This document shows, piece by piece, positions 23,451 through 31,562 of a stretch of 64,000 nucleotides of DNA. The number at the start of each line of letters is the position of its first letter. Within the stretch, counting starts at the first letter, position 1. The translations under genes were made by a program, and so were the position numbers. The notes beneath the pieces are model-generated. The model was given only the letters and a program-made list of their open reading frames with translations. It was not told the DNA's origin and searched no databases. Source of the DNA: Turneriella sp942492915 (GTDB taxonomy: Bacteria; Spirochaetota; Leptospiria; Turneriellales; Turneriellaceae); contig OW818662.1 of NCBI GenBank assembly GCA_942492915.1, positions 3,410,001 through 3,474,000 of the forward strand, given 5' to 3'.

Positions 23451-25081
23451 GGCCGAAGAATAAGAGTTTCATAGCCCTCTAGTTCATTCGTCATCGCCGT
23501 TCGCCCGTGACTCGAAAGCAAAACCTTTCCTGTGCGTGCCGGTATCACAGTTGCCCGATTCGAAAAATTCAAAAAGACTTCTATGGTATCGCCTTCGTAA
23601 GTTCGCCGAAACGCCAGCACGTTCTTGCCGCCAAAAAATTCATGCCAATCGCCGAGGCGAAGCGCCACCTGCTCGCGCCTGAGCGTCAGCAATTGGCGAT
23701 GCCAGTGCCAGATTGAGTCGGGGGCGTGCCGCTGGGTTTCAAGATTGCGGTCGGCGTAGTCGTCGTTGACCGGCAGCCATGGTTTGCCGGCCGTAAAACC
23801 GGCACCAGCTCTGGGATTCCATAGCATGGGCGTGCGCGCAGGGTCGCGGCTGACGGTGAGCGGCCAGAAGCGTATACCGACCGGGTCACGCAGCTCGTGG
23901 CGAGCGATCTTGCCGTTTTTCATGCCGATCTCGTCGCCATAATAAAGATACGGCGTACCACGCGACGTCAAGAGCAGTGCTGCCAGAATCTTCGCACGCG
24001 CATCGCTTTCGCCATTTTTCGCCAGACGCGTGTACGCGCGATCCTGGTCGTGGTTGCCCAGCACGAGTGTCGGCCAGTTGTTACCGCAGGCCTGATACCA
24101 GCCACGCAGGGTGCGCGCGATTGCCGCGGGGTCCCATTTCTGGTAAAGCAGCGTGAAATCGAATGCCATATGCAGCTCATCGTTTTCTCCGAGGTAACTG
24201 GCGGCAAGACCTGGGTCGCCGGTAAAATCAACGAGCACCTCACCGACTGAAGTAGCGTTGTACTTGTCGAGCAGCACACGCAGATCTTTCAGCAACGGAT
24301 GCATTTCGGGCTGCGACATGTCAAAAATATGCTGTTGAAATTCATATGGCCGAGGGTAACGCCAGCCCCACAACCGCAGAGGATTATTTTGAAAGTGCGC
24401 GTCTTTGAAATAGAGGTTCACGACGTCTAAACGAAATCCATCCACACCTTTCTTGAGCCAGAATTCGATGTCGGCGAAAACGGCGTCTTTAACTTCTGGG
24501 TTACGCCAGTTGAGGTCGGGCTGTTCGGGCAGAAACGAATGTAAATACCAAGCCTCGGTTGTATCGTCCCAAGTCCACGCTGGGCCGCCGAACACGCTTT
24601 GCCAGTTATTAGGTGGCACGAGGCCACGTAGTTTGCCGCCCGCACGGATGCGGTCTCTTGCGGCATTAGGTGGCATGTTCTTCTTATCACCTTCGTGCCA
24701 GATATACCAGTTACGTTTCGCGTTGTCACGCGACGACCGCGCTTCTTGAAACCACGGGTGTGATGAGGATGTATGGTTGACCACGAGATCGAGCAGCAGT
24801 TTGATATTCTTGCTGTGCAGTTCTGCGAGCAGCGCGTCAAAGTCAGCCATCGTGCCGAAGATCGGGTCGATGCCGCGGTAGTCCGAAACATCGTAACCGA
24901 AATCAAGCATCGGTGAGTTGTTGATCGGCGATAGCCAGATCGCATCGACGCCCAGTTCGCTGAAGTAGTCGATTTTCTCGCGAATGCCCGCGAGATCACC
25001 GATACCATCGCCGTTCGAATCTTTGAAACTGCGCGGGTAGATCTGGTAAACTACCGCCTCTTGCCACCACTGCTTTTCGAT
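23432..25081 (-). CDS. Alpha-glucosidase, GH13 (oligo-1,6-glucosidase type), apparent ATC start
   Basis: The reading frame gives about 549 residues. It contains all four GH13 regions: DLVVNHTSSSH (I), GFRLDVVN with the Asp nucleophile (II), GEVLVD with the acid/base Glu (III) and LGNHDQDR (IV). It hydrolyses alpha-1,6 or alpha-1,4 glucosidic ends of oligosaccharides in the cytoplasm; no signal peptide is seen. Homologues begin (M)EKQWW-(K/Q)EAVVYQIYPRSF. Here that sequence is intact, but the codon before EKQWW is ATC (25081-25079). No in-frame ATG, GTG or TTG exists between the TGA at 25114 and the ATG at 24910. Starting at 24910 would delete the first beta-strand. It is either a rare ATC start or a start-codon mutation. 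Confidence 0.8.
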   Translation of the reverse strand: MEKQWWQEAVVYQIYPRSFKDSNGDGIGDLAGIREKIDYFSELGVDAIWLSPINNSPMLDFGYDVSDYRGIDPIFGTMADFDALLAELHSKNIKLLLDLVVNHTSSSHPWFQEARSSRDNAKRNWYIWHEGDKKNMPPNAARDRIRAGGKLRGLVPPNNWQSVFGGPAWTWDDTTEAWYLHSFLPEQPDLNWRNPEVKDAVFADIEFWLKKGVDGFRLDVVNLYFKDAHFQNNPLRLWGWRYPRPYEFQQHIFDMSQPEMHPLLKDLRVLLDKYNATSVGEVLVDFTGDPGLAASYLGENDELHMAFDFTLLYQKWDPAAIARTLRGWYQACGNNWPTLVLGNHDQDRAYTRLAKNGESDARAKILAALLLTSRGTPYLYYGDEIGMKNGKIARHELRDPVGIRFWPLTVSRDPARTPMLWNPRAGAGFTAGKPWLPVNDDYADRNLETQRHAPDSIWHWHRQLLTLRREQVALRLGDWHEFFGGKNVLAFRRTYEGDTIEVFLNFSNRATVIPARTGKVLLSSHGRTAMTNELEGYETLILRPFLPLN

Positions 25082-25177
25082 CTTGCTGCGTCGGGTGTTT
25101 GCCCGGGAGCGTCAGTCGTTTTTCGTAACCACGCTTTCAAACTTTACGGCGCGTCGCCGATACGACAATAAAATTTT

Positions 25178-25837
25178 ATGGGATTTTTGCGTGGGGTTCT
25201 GCTGGTGCTGGCTGGCACATCTGCGGCTTCGGCCGCACTCGAACTCGGCGCCGACGTCAGTTATTTTAATCCGCAATTCACCGCTCGAACTTACCCTGCG
25301 CTCACAACAACGCGCACCACGGCGTTTGCCGGGCCGCTCTTCACGGGTTACGCGCACCTGAACTTCGGAGTGCCGAATGCTGTTCTCATCGGCTTCGGGC
25401 CCTCGCTCGGCTACAGCAGCCAGGGTGTGCTTGATGCAACTGCGGGAGAAACGCGTGAAGAGGCGAGCATTGCACGCTTCGGTCTCGATGCCAAGGTACA
25501 GCTCGAGCTGCTGCAGTTCATTCTGCCTTACGTTCGCCTCACCGTCGGCAAAGACACGATCAGCTGGCAAGATTCGGGGTTTATTGGTGGCAGCAGTTAC
25601 ATCGCGAAGTCTTCTGCGGGTGGGTTATTCTACAATGCGATTATCGGAGTTCAATTGCCACTCGCGCCTGAATTTGCCATCTATATTCAAGGGGGATACA
25701 CCGCATCACCCGGTTCTGCGCTCGTGACGCGAAGTTATGCGGTGAACGGCATTAACCAACCCGTGAGTTCGCCGTCGGTCTCTGATACCAGTTACGCAGG
25801 TTATCTGCTCAGCGCCGGTGCGCGCCTTTCATTCTGA
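25178..25837 (+). CDS. Small outer-membrane beta-barrel protein
   Basis: A 219-residue protein. MGFLRGVLLVLAGTSAASA is a signal peptide with AxA cleavage. The mature chain is a series of amphipathic strands rich in Gly, Ser, Thr and Tyr (VLIGFGPSLGYSS, FAIYIQGGYTAS) and ends in YLLSAGARLSF, with the C-terminal Phe expected of BAM substrates. About 200 residues suit an 8-strand barrel of OmpX/OmpW-like size. No SD is visible before the ATG (AATAAAATTTT). It is divergent from the alpha-glucosidase gene. I do not recognise the family. Confidence 0.6.
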   Translation: MGFLRGVLLVLAGTSAASAALELGADVSYFNPQFTARTYPALTTTRTTAFAGPLFTGYAHLNFGVPNAVLIGFGPSLGYSSQGVLDATAGETREEASIARFGLDAKVQLELLQFILPYVRLTVGKDTISWQDSGFIGGSSYIAKSSAGGLFYNAIIGVQLPLAPEFAIYIQGGYTASPGSALVTRSYAVNGINQPVSSPSVSDTSYAGYLLSAGARLSF

Positions 25838-25868
25838 TTTGATCATGAATTGACCGGTGTGCTTTGTC

Positions 25869-26585
25869 TCACCAGCTAATTCGGGTGACGACCTTCACTG
25901 GCAGGTGATCAGACGCAACTCGTGTAAGCGCATTTCTGACCACTTCATATTGCATGACACCGCATTTGTCGTTCAGAAAAATCTTGTCGAGGTTCCAGAT
26001 CGGTGCAAAAGACGGCCAGGTTTTGGTGTTGCGGCGCGTTTCACCGGCGGCATTAAAAAAGCCGGTGGCAGGCAGAAATGTGTCGAGATAGCGTGTGCGC
26101 TCGTTGCTGTCGCCGAGCAGAACCGCGGGCATAGATTCGTGCTTTTGAAGAAAGTCTGACGCCAGCAGCTTCTTCCATTGAAAGTGCCGCTCAATACGCG
26201 ACAGGCCCAGATGAAAGTTCATGACGAGCAGGTCGCCCTCGGGTGTATGAATCACGTCGCTGAGACATCCGCGTTTTTTCTTGATCGTCCAGGTGAGGTC
26301 GATATTTTTGCCGATTGAAAAAGGCCAGCGCGAAAGCGTTGCATTGCCATAGGTGCCGATCTTGAGCTTGACATTGGCGCCGAGCCGATGGTGAAAACCG
26401 AGGCGTTCGCCCAAAAGCGCCGCCAGGTCATGGTGGCCGCTGCGCGGGACGCCGTTGTCGACTTCTTGCAGCGCGACGATATCTGCACCTTCGGCTTCAC
26501 AGACCTGCGCGATACGCTCGGGTGCAAACTTGCGATCGACGCCAATCGCCTTATGGATGTTATATGTCAGAACGGTAATCTGCAC
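25869..26585 (-). CDS. Endonuclease/exonuclease/phosphatase (EEP) family hydrolase
   Basis: A 238-residue metal-dependent hydrolase. Motifs are YNIHKAIG (residues 8-15), ALQEVD with metal-binding Glu, NFHLGLSRIERH, GDSNE (usually GDFN/GDLN) and the closing catalytic SDHLPV. The YNIHKG/SDHLPV pattern is most like the small EEP proteins encoded beside cardiolipin synthases, whose substrates are unknown. No signal peptide is present, so it acts in the cytoplasm. It is convergent with the OMP gene and divergent from nothing obvious; about 246 nt of apparently non-coding DNA separate it from the HPP gene. Confidence 0.82.
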   Translation of the reverse strand: MQITVLTYNIHKAIGVDRKFAPERIAQVCEAEGADIVALQEVDNGVPRSGHHDLAALLGERLGFHHRLGANVKLKIGTYGNATLSRWPFSIGKNIDLTWTIKKKRGCLSDVIHTPEGDLLVMNFHLGLSRIERHFQWKKLLASDFLQKHESMPAVLLGDSNERTRYLDTFLPATGFFNAAGETRRNTKTWPSFAPIWNLDKIFLNDKCGVMQYEVVRNALTRVASDHLPVKVVTRISW

Positions 26586-26831
26586 GGCTCACTTCGAGGT
26601 GTTGGGCAGCAACCGACAATCGGGTAGGCCGTAACCGAAAATTCATTGATGGTCGCCGTTTGTCTCGCTACATTTCAAGCTGTCCATATATCGAAATACC
26701 TGCACCAACTCCCAAGTTCAGCAGATCTTCGGTAGAAAAGGCGAACGATCAGGTAACCCTCGATCTTGTGACGCGGCGTCTCGAAGTACACGAGAAAACC
26801 GCGTGCATGCTGAGGGCGATGCTGGCGTAAG

Positions 26832-27389
26832 TCAGAACCAAACCACGGGATATTTTCTGTGGTGCACAAGATTGTTCACCAGAATTGCGTTGATGAGCAG
26901 AATGGCCGCCCCCAGCAAGACGGGTACGAAAACGAACTGCCACCCGGCTGAACCGGCTACGGCAATAAGTGCGGTTGCCCCACCGGGCGGGTGCAGCGTG
27001 TGTGTCAGGTACATTGCGCCGATAGCGAGGCCGACGGCGAGTCCCGTTGCGAGCGCAGTGGGGCCGCAGAGCTTCACGAGAATTACCCCGATGAATGCCG
27101 AAATCACGTGACCGCCGACAAGATTGCGTGGCTGCGAAAGTTCGCCACCGGGCGCGGAAAAGAGCAGCACCGCGGAGGCGCCGAATGAACCAATCAGCAG
27201 GGGTTCACCATACCAGTGCGTCGCGAACAGAATTGACCAGATCGATACTGCGCTGCTGAGGACACTCCATATCGCAAATTTAAAGGATAGTGGCTTGCGG
27301 GCAACGAGCAGCGGCGCCCTGATCTTGCCCGGCAGCATCACCAGTCGTTGCTGCACATTCTTTCGCGCTTTGGTCGCTTTCTGTTTCAC
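26832..27389 (-). CDS. HPP family integral membrane protein
   Basis: A 185-residue protein with a basic cytoplasmic N-terminus (residues 1-35) and four or five TM helices. The family signature HPPGGATAL lies in TLHPPGGATALIAVAG between helices, and GSFGASAVLLFSAP-x-(S)-QPRN is the paired conserved region. Cyanobacterial and plant HPP proteins have been tied to nitrite transport; in heterotrophs the role is unknown. It is 5 nt downstream of recQ on the same strand and could be co-transcribed, though no functional link is clear. Confidence 0.82.
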   Translation of the reverse strand: MKQKATKARKNVQQRLVMLPGKIRAPLLVARKPLSFKFAIWSVLSSAVSIWSILFATHWYGEPLLIGSFGASAVLLFSAPGGELSQPRNLVGGHVISAFIGVILVKLCGPTALATGLAVGLAIGAMYLTHTLHPPGGATALIAVAGSAGWQFVFVPVLLGAAILLINAILVNNLVHHRKYPVVWF

Positions 27390-27394
27390 TTACA

Positions 27395-29263
27395 TTACGC
27401 CTGTTCGTCTGAATACTTGCCAATCAGATACAAAAACTGCTCGCCATAGCGCTGCCACTTGACCTCGCCAACACCGTGCACTTCTAAAAACGCCTCACGG
27501 TTCTGCGGCAGTTGCGCGCACATGTCGATGAGGCTCTTGTCAGAAAAAATCATGTAAGGCGCGAGGTTGTGCTCGTCGGCGAGCTCTTTGCGCTTCTTAC
27601 GCAGAATTTCGAAGAGTTCTGAATCTATTTCAGAACCCACCCCGCCCACAACACCCCTCCCCTTTAGGGGAGGGGCCGGGGGTGGGGTCGTCTCGAGCAA
27701 ATTACCCCAAAACTGCACCTCACCTTTCAGAACAGGTATTGCCTGCGCCGTGAGCGTGAGGCTGCCAAACTCTGGGTCTTGTTTCAAGAGCCCCTGCTGC
27801 ACGAGCTGCCGCCCCAAACTTTGCCATGCGGGCTTCGAAAGTTCGCGGCCGATGCCGAACGTTGAAAGCGATTCATGGCCATTCGAGATGACCTTCTGGT
27901 TCTTTGCGCCGCGTAGAACATCGACGACATAGGCCGAACCAAACCTTTCGCCCGAACGTTTAACGCACGACATAAATTTCTGTGCCGGCACGGTAAGATC
28001 AATTTTATCTTTGGGGGGATTCAGACAGATATCGCAGGCACCGCACCGGTCTTGTGCCTGCTCGCCAAAATATTCAAGCAGCGTATAGCGCCTGCACAGA
28101 TCTGACTCCGCATAAGCAACAAGATTCGCCAGCTGCGCCAATGCAGTATGCTTCTCTGCTTCTTCTTTTTGCGAGATAAAAAATTTGATCTTCTGGCTGT
28201 CGCTGTGCGAATAGAGCAAAAAGCAATCGGCTTTGAGGCCGTCGCGGCCCGCGCGCCCAATCTCTTGGTAATAGCTCTCGATATTTTTCGGCAGGTCGTA
28301 GTGAATGACAAAACGCACGTTCGGTTTGTTGATACCCATGCCGAACGCAATCGTCGCGACGATGATCTGCACGTCGTCACGAATGAACATCTGCTGGTTC
28401 TTGGCGCGCATTGTGTCGGCCAGACCCGCATGGTAGGGCTTCACCGAAAAGCCGCGCGAGGCGAGCATGGTGGCGAGTTCGTCGACCTGCGCCTTAGAGA
28501 AACAATAGATAATACCCGATTCGTTCGGGTGGTCGCGCAGAATCTGCAGCACCTGCGAGTCGGGTGAACTTTTCGGCACAACATTCAGTATCAGATTTTC
28601 ACGGTTGAAGCTCGAAACAAACTCATGCGAGTCGGGTATCAAGAGCTGGCGTTTGATGTCGGCGCGCACCTGGTGTGTTGCCGTGGCCGTGAGCGCAATC
28701 GTCACCGCATCGGCGAATTTTTCGCGCACTTCGACGAGTTTACGGTATTCGGGCCTGAAGTCATGGCCCCAGTCAGAGATGCAGTGCGCTTCGTCGATCG
28801 TGAGGCAGTCGACGCGAATACCTTTCAAGAGCGCCTGCGTGCGCGGCAAAAACAACGTCTCTGGGGCAAGATACAGCATCTTGACCTTGCCCGAGCGAAC
28901 GGCCGAAGCGTTCTCTTCGTATTCCATCAAATCGAGCGAGCTGTTGAGGCACACTGCCTTTACGCCGAGCTCACTCAGCTGCGAGACCTGGTCTTGCATC
29001 AGCGAGATTAATGGTGAAACAACAATCGTCAGACCCTCAAACATCAGCGCAGGAATCTGGTAGCAGAGCGACTTACCACCACCCGTGGGCATAATCACCA
29101 GCGTGTCTTGCTTCGCAAGCACGCTATCGATAATGCGCTTTTGGTCGAGCCGAAAGGCAGAATAGCCGAAGACAGAGTGCAGCAGCGATTCGGCGGTGGG
29201 TTTGCTGGTCACGTCGCTGTCCACCGGGCATGGCGACGGCGCGAATGACAGCGTAAAATGCAT
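27395..29263 (-). CDS. recQ: ATP-dependent DNA helicase RecQ
   Basis: A 622-residue RecQ. Walker A is MPTGGGKSLCYQIPA, the DEAH box is TIDEAHCISDWGHDFRPEY, and motif VI is QEIGRAGRDG. The zinc-binding module is C-(x)n-CGACDIC, then a winged-helix (RQC) region, a Pro/Gly-rich linker TPPPAPPLKGRGVVGG and a C-terminal HRDC domain (LFEILRKKRKELADEHNLAPYMIFSDKSL). It unwinds duplexes 3'-5' in recombination and repair. The linker is encoded by a C-rich palindrome (27654-27675) and looks like an in-frame insertion between RQC and HRDC. The start is the ATG at 29263; a GTG at 29212 would fit the usual family start equally well. Confidence 0.93.
   Translation of the reverse strand: MHFTLSFAPSPCPVDSDVTSKPTAESLLHSVFGYSAFRLDQKRIIDSVLAKQDTLVIMPTGGGKSLCYQIPALMFEGLTIVVSPLISLMQDQVSQLSELGVKAVCLNSSLDLMEYEENASAVRSGKVKMLYLAPETLFLPRTQALLKGIRVDCLTIDEAHCISDWGHDFRPEYRKLVEVREKFADAVTIALTATATHQVRADIKRQLLIPDSHEFVSSFNRENLILNVVPKSSPDSQVLQILRDHPNESGIIYCFSKAQVDELATMLASRGFSVKPYHAGLADTMRAKNQQMFIRDDVQIIVATIAFGMGINKPNVRFVIHYDLPKNIESYYQEIGRAGRDGLKADCFLLYSHSDSQKIKFFISQKEEAEKHTALAQLANLVAYAESDLCRRYTLLEYFGEQAQDRCGACDICLNPPKDKIDLTVPAQKFMSCVKRSGERFGSAYVVDVLRGAKNQKVISNGHESLSTFGIGRELSKPAWQSLGRQLVQQGLLKQDPEFGSLTLTAQAIPVLKGEVQFWGNLLETTPPPAPPLKGRGVVGGVGSEIDSELFEILRKKRKELADEHNLAPYMIFSDKSLIDMCAQLPQNREAFLEVHGVGEVKWQRYGEQFLYLIGKYSDEQA
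27654..27675. repeat. C-rich palindrome inserted in recQ linker
   Basis: CCCCTCCCC and GGGGAGGGG (9 bp, extendable by a T-A pair) are separated by TTTA, and flanked on both sides by further C-runs and G-runs (about 27634-27690). It encodes a Pro/Gly-rich linker in frame. The composition is unlike the rest of recQ. Confidence 0.7.
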
Positions 29264-29383
29264 TCACTACTATCGAATCGGCATGCGCCGAACCCGACCG
29301 CATGCCGCTTTGAACAGCACCTGCGGAGAGAGAGCGAAGACGCTCGCACAAGTTACTTATCGTTCTGCCACCGCCAAGAACAG

Positions 29384-29425
29384 GCCTCTCTGGGTTTAAT
29401 GGGGAGTAATTTCTTAAATACTTAG
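29384..29425 (+). promoter_or_regulatory. Repeated promoter-like element, copy A
   Basis: It shares GCCTCTC..TGG..TTTAAT..GGGAGTAAT..TC and an AATACT -10-like box (29417-29422) with copy B (30764) and, from TTTAAT on, with copy C (31527). A 5-4-5 dyad (TTAAT-N4-AGTAA) sits about where the -35 would be. Transcription would begin near 29429, just upstream of the SD of the OMP gene. Confidence 0.45.
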
Positions 29426-29454
29426 GTCACGTCTCTAGCATTAAGGATAAAACC

Positions 29455-30600
29455 ATGATCGCTGCCCCGAAAGCGGGTTTACATGGTACGGGGCATGGTG
29501 TGCGTGTGACTATGCGCATTCACCGGTACTGGCTGGTTCTCCCATTTGTCTTAATGGCAGTAGCACCGCAGCACGCCGACATTTCTGACGAGATGGCGGC
29601 AGTCGCGCAAGAAACCCAGAAGGCAATTGTGCCATTGATACCCGACGATGGTGTGTTGGCGGTTTCAGAACTTGTCATGCCTCGCCCCACTGAAGAGACT
29701 GAGCGGGTCGCGTATGCGGTTTCTGAATACCTGACCGACACCCTGGTGCAGCAACAGAAATTTCGGGTTATCGAAAAGAAGCAAATAAGCCGAATATTGC
29801 ATGCGCTCGAATTCAATCAGAGCGGTATCACCGATACTGAAAGTGCCGAAGTGATCGGCAAGCTCGTTGGCGCAAAACAGATGCTACTCGGGTCAATTTC
29901 GTTGACCGATGCCAAGTACAATATTTCGTTGCGGCTTGTCGAAATCAAGTCAGGGCAAATACGATGGGCGCGCACATTCGTCGTGTCTGCGAAATCGGGC
30001 GCGGCTGCGACTTCTGTCTATCACCCGCCGGCATTCAGGTTGCACATTTCGATGGCGCTCAACTATTACGGACAGAGTTATGAGTCAACGGCTCTGCACA
30101 CGTTGGGCATGGGCCTCGGTTACCGCTATAATTTCGCAGGCAGACACTGGGCAGGATTTCAGGCGAACCCGTGGTTCTATCATTTCTACTGGTCTGAGGC
30201 TCGCCGCGATGACGGGTCGGGTAACTCGGTTAATTTTTATGTCAGCGCGCGCAATGCCATCGAACTGATGCCGGGTTATGTCTATCGGTTACCTGTGACC
30301 CGTTTTCTCGCATTCAATTTTGGCCTCTATGGGGGCGCGATGGTCTATTCGCTCTACGAGTCGCATCAGCGCACAGGCGTTGGGGGTTTCAGCAACGTGA
30401 GCCGTACGCAGCTTGCCGCTGCACCGATTCTGTTTCCGCAATTTGAAGTGGCTATCATGGACACGCAGGCATTCTCATTCTTTTTGCGCTTAAGCTATTT
30501 TGTTCTTTTCAAAAAAACAGAAGCAGAATTCTCGGGAATAGCCTACAGTCAGTATCCCATGGGCGCCCGTCTCGAAGGCGGCGTGGCCTTCTACTATTGA
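29455..30600 (+). CDS. CsgG/FlgO-like domain fused to outer-membrane beta-barrel (second copy)
   Basis: A 381-residue exported protein. The signal sequence is MRIHRYWLVLPFVLMAVAPQHA, whose Met is at 29512. The ATG at 29455 has the better SD (AAGGAT, 7 nt away) and gives a 19-residue longer n-region. Residues about 55-175 form a CsgG/FlgO-type domain: ERVAYAVSEYLTDTLVQQQKFRVIEKKQISRILHALEF, an NQSG turn, IGKLVGAKQMLLGSI and SLRLVEIKSGQIRWA, a classic pattern of that fold. Residues about 190-381 are barrel strands ending LEGGVAFYY. It is preceded by promoter-like copy A. The related genes are at 258 and 39284. Confidence 0.65.
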   Translation: MIAAPKAGLHGTGHGVRVTMRIHRYWLVLPFVLMAVAPQHADISDEMAAVAQETQKAIVPLIPDDGVLAVSELVMPRPTEETERVAYAVSEYLTDTLVQQQKFRVIEKKQISRILHALEFNQSGITDTESAEVIGKLVGAKQMLLGSISLTDAKYNISLRLVEIKSGQIRWARTFVVSAKSGAAATSVYHPPAFRLHISMALNYYGQSYESTALHTLGMGLGYRYNFAGRHWAGFQANPWFYHFYWSEARRDDGSGNSVNFYVSARNAIELMPGYVYRLPVTRFLAFNFGLYGGAMVYSLYESHQRTGVGGFSNVSRTQLAAAPILFPQFEVAIMDTQAFSFFLRLSYFVLFKKTEAEFSGIAYSQYPMGARLEGGVAFYY

Positions 30601-30661
30601 TTCGCCTAGCCTGCATATTCGTGTAAAAATATAGCGCTTCATTAAGACCATAACTTCCCAT

Positions 30662-30706
30662 AACTTGTCATTTCTTGCGGTGTGACCCGGTTCGGGTCTC
30701 TGCTTT
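30662..30706 (+). repeat. 45-bp repeat, left copy
   Basis: 39 of 45 positions match 31486-31530. The core CATTTCTTGCGGTGTGACC is identical in both. The segment contains the small hairpin GACCCG-GTT-CGGGTC; in the right copy the paired bases change partly together. The two copies flank the SH3b gene. Confidence 0.65.
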
Positions 30707-30763
30707 CAGAGCGGCGTCGAACCGTTTCATGTCCTGAAACAGGCATTACGCCTGAGAGATGAC

Positions 30764-30809
30764 GCCTCTCTCTGGACTTAATTGGGAGTAATCTCCTGTA
30801 TGCTAAAGA
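30764..30809 (+). promoter_or_regulatory. Repeated promoter-like element, copy B (SH3b gene)
   Basis: Same motif as copies A and C: dyad TTAAT-TGGG-AGTAA (30778-30791) centred 17 bp upstream of the -10-like TATGCT (30799-30804). The ATG of the SH3b gene is 46 nt downstream of that box. A second overlapping hairpin, GGAG-TAAT-CTCC, lies at 30785-30796. Confidence 0.45.
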
Positions 30810-30849
30810 TATAAATCTTGACCGTTCATAACCGGGGTTACGGTCAGTT

Positions 30850-31413
30850 ATGAAAAATCTGATGAAATCTCTTTGTGGTGTTTTGTTCATGTTCGCTCTG
30901 CTTGGCCCGTCTACGCTTTCAGCGTGGAGTAAAATGGTCAACGCGAAGGGTGGTTTGAAAGTTCGGCAAGAGCCCAACGCTAAGGGAAAAGTAATCACGA
31001 CGCTGAAAGATGGCTCATCTGTGGGCGTGCTTGAAGAGGTCGGTGACCCGGTGACGATTTCGGGCGCGACCGGAAAATGGATGAAGGTCGTCCAGGGCAA
31101 ATTCACGGGTTGGGTTTTCGGCGGCTTTCTCGTGACCAATATTCCCAAGGCGCTGTGGGGCTTATATTGTGCAGAAGGGCAGCCTAACTGCGGGCAGCTT
31201 GGGTATGCTATCGACGGAGACACGGTTTGGAATTCTTCAGAAGGTGGTTGCGGCAAAATTCAGAATGTAGAGAAGATTGGCGACGAGCACCATGTTTTCT
31301 GTGAGGACAACAAGGAGAGCGTAGTCTTAAAGCCTTTGTCGAAGGGAAGGCTTCAGCTGACAATCACAGGCAACCCGGGCAGCCCCAGTGTGATTTTGAA
31401 GAAAGAAAAGTAG
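30850..31413 (+). CDS. Secreted SH3b-domain protein
   Basis: A 187-residue protein. Residues 1-25 are a signal peptide (CGVLFMFALLGPSTLSA). Residues 28-98 are a bacterial SH3 domain: GGLKVRQEPNAKGKVITTL, DGSSVGVLEEV, KWMKVVQGKFTGWVFGGFL. The C-terminal 90 residues contain four Cys (WGLYCAEGQPNCGQ, GGCGK, VFCED), probably two disulfides, in an unassigned domain that suggests a beta-sandwich. SH3b domains usually bind peptidoglycan or peptides in the periplasm. The gene is flanked by the 45-bp repeat and preceded by promoter-like copy B. A distant relative with the same N-domain is at 44419. Confidence 0.72.
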   Translation: MKNLMKSLCGVLFMFALLGPSTLSAWSKMVNAKGGLKVRQEPNAKGKVITTLKDGSSVGVLEEVGDPVTISGATGKWMKVVQGKFTGWVFGGFLVTNIPKALWGLYCAEGQPNCGQLGYAIDGDTVWNSSEGGCGKIQNVEKIGDEHHVFCEDNKESVVLKPLSKGRLQLTITGNPGSPSVILKKEK

Positions 31414-31485
31414 GCAAGAGAAAGATGTCGATGACCAGAAGCGTATAATCATCACGCACATTCTGACTACCCATCGGTCGCCCAC

Positions 31486-31530
31486 AACTCGGCATTTCTT
31501 GCGGTGTGACCTGATTCGGGGCTCAGCTTT
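31486..31530 (+). repeat. 45-bp repeat, right copy
   Basis: Partner of 30662-30706 with 6 mismatches. It runs straight into promoter-like copy C, whereas the left copy is separated from copy B by about 70 nt. The right unit therefore looks like a version with an internal deletion. Confidence 0.65.
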
Positions 31531-31559
31531 AATGATGATTAATTTTCTGTATACTGAAC
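31527..31559 (+). promoter_or_regulatory. Repeated promoter-like element, copy C (orphan)
   Basis: It contains a perfect dyad TTAAT-GATG-ATTAA and -10-like TATACT (31550-31555), and aligns with copies A and B. It points rightward, but the next gene (31563-32636) is on the opposite strand, so it has no evident target and may produce antisense RNA to the permease gene. Confidence 0.4.
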
Positions 31560-31562
31560 CCC

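Noticed and set aside
26586..26831. Possible small gene in the 246-nt gap between the EEP and HPP genes
   Set aside because: A 64-codon minus-strand frame overlaps the HPP 3' end and starts at GTG without an SD. Its product looks partly protein-like (RGFLVYFETPRHKIEGYLIV) but nothing else supports it.
30681..30700. tRNA T-arm-like sequence (GGTTCGGGTC)
   Set aside because: No acceptor, D or anticodon stem can be placed around it; it belongs to the 45-bp repeat.
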